The position numbers were made by a program, and so were the translations under genes. Positions 61,036 to 64,000 of a stretch of DNA of 64,000 nucleotides are shown one piece after another. Each line of letters begins with the position of its first letter. The stretch's first letter is position 1. Origin of the DNA: Treponema vincentii F0403 (GTDB lineage: Bacteria > Spirochaetota > Spirochaetia > Treponematales > Treponemataceae); NCBI RefSeq assembly GCF_000412995.1, contig NZ_KE332513.1, positions 116,030 through 180,029 of the forward strand, given 5' to 3'. A model generated the notes under the pieces. That model did no database searches and was not told where the DNA came from. It saw nothing but the letters and a program-made list of their open reading frames with translations.

Positions 61036-61189
61036 GAAGGTATAACTTCGGCTGCTAACATTGCGCAGCCTCGTTAACCGTCAAGTTTTCTACCGAAAAC
61101 TTACTTATTGTATGTACGCTATCGCGTACCAATGCAACAGTTTCCAAAGTTGAAACTTTGTTCAACTGTTGCATTTTATGGAAGGGAAA
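61036..61189 (+). repeat. Family B multi-hairpin element, copy B2
   Basis: Hairpins in order: GGCTGC/GCAGCC, CAAGTTTTC-tacc-GAAAACTT, GTACGC-tat-GCGTAC and the large terminal one with ATGCAACAG/CTGTTGCAT and CAAAGTT-gaa-ACTTTG. The terminal sequence TTTTATGGAAGGG contains the ribosome site of the macrodomain gene. Linkers (GGTATAACTTCGG, TTGTATGT) match B1 while arms differ. Confidence 0.8.
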
Positions 61190-61190
61190 G

Positions 61191-61976
61191 ATGACACAAA
61201 ATGACCGGCGTATTTTTTTAATCGAATATCTTTTAAGGGAAAATCCCAACTATCGCGATGTGCAGATGCCGGATGATGAGGATGAACAGAAGAACCTGCT
61301 CCGCTCTCTGATGAACATTCGGCTGCCGCAGCATACAAGCGAAGAGTTCCTGCACATACAGGACAGCTATTTACAAGAAGCGATCCGGCAGCGCGGCATT
61401 ACCGGCCTTGCCGATTTAAAACCGGTTACCGGACGGGGCAACGGGGATTGGTATGTGTGGAGGGGCGACATTACAACGCTTAAGGTCGATGCGATTGTGA
61501 ACGCGGCGAACAGCGGTATGACCGGATGCTGGCAGCCCTGCCATGCGTGCATCGACAACTGCATCCACACCTTCGCGGGAGTGCAGCTGCGCGCCGTGTG
61601 TGCCGGCATCATGCAAAAACAAGGACACGAAGAGCCGACCGGAACCGCAAAGATTACGCCTGCGTTCAATTTACCGTGCAAGTATGTGCTGCATACCGTA
61701 GGGCCGATTATCAGCGGTCAACTTACCGACCGCGACTGCATGCTGCTTGCAAACTGCTACACGTCCTGCCTGAACCTCGCAGCCGAAAACGGCGTAAAAT
61801 CTATTGCCTTTTGCTGTATTTCAACCGGTGTATTCCGATTCCCTGCTCAAAAAGCAGCGGAGATTGCCGTCTCAACGGTTGAAGACTGGAAAGCAAAAAA
61901 CAACAGCACAATGAAAATCGTGTTTAATGTATTCAGCGAACAGGATGAAGCCATTTATAACAAATTGATGTCTTGA
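61191..61976 (+). CDS. Zinc-type macrodomain ADP-ribosyl hydrolase
   Basis: The 261-residue protein has an N-terminal helical part (about 1-70) and a macrodomain (about 85-255): VDAIVNAANSGMTGCWQPCH, ACIDNCIHTFAGVQLRAVCA, GTAKITPAFNLPCKYVLHTV and IAFCCISTGVFRFPAQKAAE. The GCW-PCHACID region matches zinc-containing macrodomains of pathogenic bacteria, usually encoded with a sirtuin-class ADP-ribosyltransferase (SirTM), GcvH-L and LplA2; none is seen here. It should remove ADP-ribose from proteins. The ribosome site GGAAGGGAAAG is contributed by the end of element B2. Confidence 0.88.
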   Translation: MTQNDRRIFLIEYLLRENPNYRDVQMPDDEDEQKNLLRSLMNIRLPQHTSEEFLHIQDSYLQEAIRQRGITGLADLKPVTGRGNGDWYVWRGDITTLKVDAIVNAANSGMTGCWQPCHACIDNCIHTFAGVQLRAVCAGIMQKQGHEEPTGTAKITPAFNLPCKYVLHTVGPIISGQLTDRDCMLLANCYTSCLNLAAENGVKSIAFCCISTGVFRFPAQKAAEIAVSTVEDWKAKNNSTMKIVFNVFSEQDEAIYNKLMS

Positions 61977-62230
61977 GACATCCCCTGCTACTATAAGTAG
62001 CGAAAATGCGTCGAAACAATCTGTGTTACAGTTGCCGCTGTAATTATCGTTTTTACAAACAAAGATATGTTCTTTGAAAAACGCCATATAGGGAGAATAT
62101 TGGAAAGCTGAGTTCAGAAAAAGGGGGGATCGTTGAATTTCTCAACTAAACTTTCAAGTTAATATGCGGCATCTCTAAAAACCCGGTTGGCTTTCAAAGG
62201 TTCCCTATAGAATATTTCCAAAGTTTATCA
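61977..62230. other. Non-coding gap with family C fragment C4
   Basis: The 254 bases between the convergent macrodomain and flavodoxin-like genes contain a short hairpin GCTACT-ATA-AGTAGC near 61988 and a decayed family C left arm (GCGGCATCTCTAAAAACCC, 62166-62184). No gene or clear terminator is seen. Confidence 0.4.
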
Positions 62231-62920
62231 TTATTTCCACGGACGGTTTTTATCCCGCCATCCCTTTTCCTGCCAATAATCCATATCTGCCCGATTCCGA
62301 ATTTTATTTTGTAAGAGGCGTATGATATTGAACATCAGTTTTGTTTTTATTCCGGGCTTCGCTTTACCATACTTATCGGTAATTTTTTTTGCAAGAGAGC
62401 TTAATGCTTTATCTATGGATTTTTTATTTTTTTCACTTACATCTTGCCATTTTACAGCATGAACAGCTTTGCCGTATGTATAAATTTCAGCAACTCCCCA
62501 AAAAAACAAACTGTCTGCCATATCTTTATTTGCAGATTTCATACCCCCACCCGCGGCAGTGGAAATACACACACCCTGCTTCGAAAACATTGTTTCCTCC
62601 GGCCGGTGTACCATCCAACGATATCCGTAATGATCTAAAAATGCTTTCATAGAACCCGTTGGGTGCATTACATATACGGGACTTGCAAGAATAATCAAAT
62701 CGGCTTTGTCTATCGTCTCGGTAATAGGGTTAAGTCTGTCGAAATGCGGACATTGTTTTTCCGATTCTAAAAAACACTTTGTACAACCGGTACAAAACTC
62801 ACCGAAATCTTTCGGCAAAAAAAACTCTTTTATGTTTCCTCCGACTTTCAATGCCAGATTGTTCGCAATATGATATGTTGATCCCTTATGATTTTGTCCG
62901 TGTATAATCACTGTTTCCAT
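62231..62920 (-). CDS. Flavodoxin-like NAD(P)H-dependent oxidoreductase
   Basis: The 229-residue protein has a flavodoxin fold of the FMN reductase/NADPH quinone reductase type: METVIIHGQNHKGSTYHIAN, then GEFCTGCTKCFLESEKQCPH (cysteine-containing loop) and LIILASPVYVMHPTGSMKAF. The cysteines CxxCxxC resemble those in iron-sulfur flavoproteins, though without the compact cluster motif. Function is general FMN-linked reduction. It is monocistronic; the 167-base gap upstream separates it from a divergent hydrolase gene. Confidence 0.83.
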   Translation of the reverse strand: METVIIHGQNHKGSTYHIANNLALKVGGNIKEFFLPKDFGEFCTGCTKCFLESEKQCPHFDRLNPITETIDKADLIILASPVYVMHPTGSMKAFLDHYGYRWMVHRPEETMFSKQGVCISTAAGGGMKSANKDMADSLFFWGVAEIYTYGKAVHAVKWQDVSEKNKKSIDKALSSLAKKITDKYGKAKPGIKTKLMFNIIRLLQNKIRNRADMDYWQEKGWRDKNRPWK

Positions 62921-63087
62921 CGTCTAAAAATCATCTCCTCGGATTTCGATTTTGCCGATTTATACGAATTACAGTTTATATTACTCAAGCCACTGTATGA
63001 ATGCCGTTTTGTCCTCGTCTTTTCCAATATTATATCACAAGTATTGAGCGCTATCCATATTTCGTTTAGAATGCGGTGGAGTTTTGT

Positions 63088-63690
63088 ATGAAAAATGCGG
63101 TTGTATATATACACGGAAAAGGCGGTTCTGCCGACAAAGCGCTTTATTATAAAAAGTTTTTTAATGATGATTATGAGCTTTTAGGTTTTAATTATAAATC
63201 GGAATTACCTTGGCAGGCAGGTGAAGAATTTCAAAACTACTTTGATTCCATTATTCCGAATTATAATGAAATCCTATTAATTGCAAACAGTATAGGGGCA
63301 TATTTTTCTATGCTGTCCTTATCGGAAAAACCAATCAAAAAAGCACTGTTTGTTTCTCCCATTGTCGATATGGAAAATATCATTTTACACATGATGAAAC
63401 GGGCGAAGGTATCTGAAGAAGAACTTAGAATCAAGAAAGTCATCAACATTCCGTTTGGCGAACCTTTATCGTGGGAATATCTTTCTTTTGTTAGAAAAAA
63501 TCCTATAGCATGGAACATTCCTACCGGCATTCTTTACGGTAAAAAAGACGATATGACTTCTTTAGAGACAATGACGAATTTTGCGAATAAAATACATGCG
63601 GACCTAACGGTTTTTGATAATGGAGAACATTGGTTTCATACTGAAGAACAAATGAATTTTTTGGATACTTGGTTTAGAAGATTTGTTTGA
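63088..63690 (+). CDS. Small alpha/beta hydrolase
   Basis: The 200-residue protein starts MKNAVVYIHGKGGSADKALY (oxyanion region), has nucleophile elbow LLIANSIGAYFSMLSLSE (Ser present), acid candidates in ILYGKKDDMTSLETM and the catalytic His in FDNGEHWFHTEEQM. It resembles small esterase/dienelactone-type hydrolases. GGTGGAG precedes the ATG at 63088. Base composition is AT-rich relative to the flagellar genes. Substrate unknown. Confidence 0.82.
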   Translation: MKNAVVYIHGKGGSADKALYYKKFFNDDYELLGFNYKSELPWQAGEEFQNYFDSIIPNYNEILLIANSIGAYFSMLSLSEKPIKKALFVSPIVDMENIILHMMKRAKVSEEELRIKKVINIPFGEPLSWEYLSFVRKNPIAWNIPTGILYGKKDDMTSLETMTNFANKIHADLTVFDNGEHWFHTEEQMNFLDTWFRRFV

Positions 63691-63755
63691 TGGATTTTCT
63701 TTTGCGGATTTTTGCCGTAAAAAAAGATATTGAAAGGGTTAGCGATGGGAGCTGG

Positions 63756-63850
63756 GCCCAAGAATGTGCGTCCTTGCACATTCTTGGGCTTCGAGTTTAG
63801 GTGTTAGCCTAAACTCGCTTCTGATTCACATCACGGACATCCTTGTCCGT
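63756..63850. repeat. Three-hairpin array (family Y3)
   Basis: Hairpins in series: GCCCAAGAATGTGC / GCACATTCTTGGGC (63756-63789), CGAGTTTAGG/CCTAAACTCG (63792-63817) and ACGGACA-tcct-TGTCCGT (63833-63850). Between the second and third is CTTCTGAT, as in AL2. A further fold-back region (63862-63925, GGAGG ... CCTCC) follows. The 250 bases 63691-63941 hold nothing else. Confidence 0.7.
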
Positions 63851-63941
63851 ACAGAAATGAAGTGGAGGAATGGAGCGAAAGCGGAACAGCGGACGTAGCG
63901 GCCCGAACGAAGTGAGGGAAACCTCCGGAGAAAAAAAAGCC

Positions 63942-64000
63942 ATGAACAATGACTTTCTTTTTATAATGGAGCCCCGCAATATTAATCCAAATGAATTCCC
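63942..64000 (+). CDS. Start of an unidentified gene (3' end outside window)
   Basis: An ATG at 63942 opens a frame of 19 codons to the window edge (MNNDFLFIMEPRNINPNEF). GGAG lies about 12 bases upstream. Too short to assign; it may not be coding. Confidence 0.35.
   Translation, partial: MNNDFLFIMEPRNINPNEF

Noticed and set aside
61191..61976. Full SirTM-macro ADP-ribosylation operon
   Set aside because: Neighbouring genes were checked on both strands and none resembles a sirtuin, GcvH-L or LplA2.
61977..62230. tRNA or small RNA gene
   Set aside because: The short hairpin near 61988 is isolated; no cloverleaf or promoter-terminator pair is visible.
10168..63850. Integron attC sites (large chromosomal integrons are known in T. 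denticola)
   Set aside because: The palindromes have variable arms, as attC sites do, but I could not find the GTTRRRY/RYYYAAC core sites at their ends, no integrase is seen and the elements do not separate single promoterless cassettes in one orientation.

Overview
This 64 kb window is a chromosomal segment from a spirochaete of the genus Treponema, most likely one of the oral, mid-G+C species (G+C in the mid-forties by eye). The evidence is the long fla operon in treponemal order (fliK-flgD-flgE-flbD-motA-motB-fliL-fliM-fliY-fliO-fliP-fliQ-fliR-flhB-flhA-flhF-flhG), a hook protein carrying the Lys165/Cys178 pair known from T. denticola FlgE cross-linking, a BamA/Skp/TamB envelope cluster without LPS genes, a bacterial XPB helicase, a DtxR/TroR-like repressor and a fused AroD-AroE. 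I see no rRNA, tRNA, complete IS element, CRISPR array or prophage. Species assignment is inference.

Layout: 1-10.1 kb holds, on the minus strand, mutS (cut by the window edge), skp/ompH, bamA and tamB. 10.6-15.1 kb holds, on the plus strand, tmk, an exported protein, an M23 peptidase, a bactofilin, a YaaR protein and a RicT/PSP1 protein, closed by a convergent DtxR-family repressor. 15.7-23 kb holds aroDE, rpiA, an MTA/SAH nucleosidase, the XPB helicase and a flgF-flgG-flgJ flagellar rod operon. 23-31.5 kb is an accessory region: an AT-rich toxin-antitoxin-like pair, a TcmP-type methyltransferase, a FecBCD-type importer and, divergent from it, a Crp/Fnr regulator, a DUF364 protein, a bicupin and a second methyltransferase, with the 3' relic of another TcmP gene between the last two. 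31.5-36.3 kb holds a PASTA protein, fmt, def and recG. 36.3-40.2 kb holds a double-ZinT lipoprotein, a U32 peptidase and a hydrolase-fold protein lacking its nucleophile. 40.6-43.2 kb holds a MATE exporter and a family 2 glycosyltransferase. 43.3-59.3 kb is the fla operon. 59.3-64 kb is again accessory: an unknown helical protein, a zinc-type macrodomain protein, a flavodoxin-like reductase, a small alpha/beta hydrolase and the start of one more gene.

The most unusual signal lies between genes. Several families of 100-250 bp multi-hairpin elements recur. Loops and linkers are conserved between copies while stem arms differ and remain complementary, which indicates selection for DNA or RNA structure. 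Family B (three copies) always sits directly 5' of a gene in the same orientation (XPB helicase, macrodomain protein, fliK). Family A (four short copies and two long forms) has a three-tier nested palindrome with AAACACATCAG-type ends. Other families are a GGCATCTCTAAAAACTG hairpin (C) and a TTCGTGCGGAGGGTTT motif (D), which run into gene ends.

A second recurring signal is a good -10 hexamer 6-9 bases before the start codon (dtxR, aroDE, recG, the hydrolase-fold gene, def, XPB helicase, tamB), implying leaderless or nearly leaderless mRNAs. Next to the double-ZinT gene is a decayed copy of its terminator and promoter with the coding sequence missing, apparently the scar of a collapsed tandem duplication.
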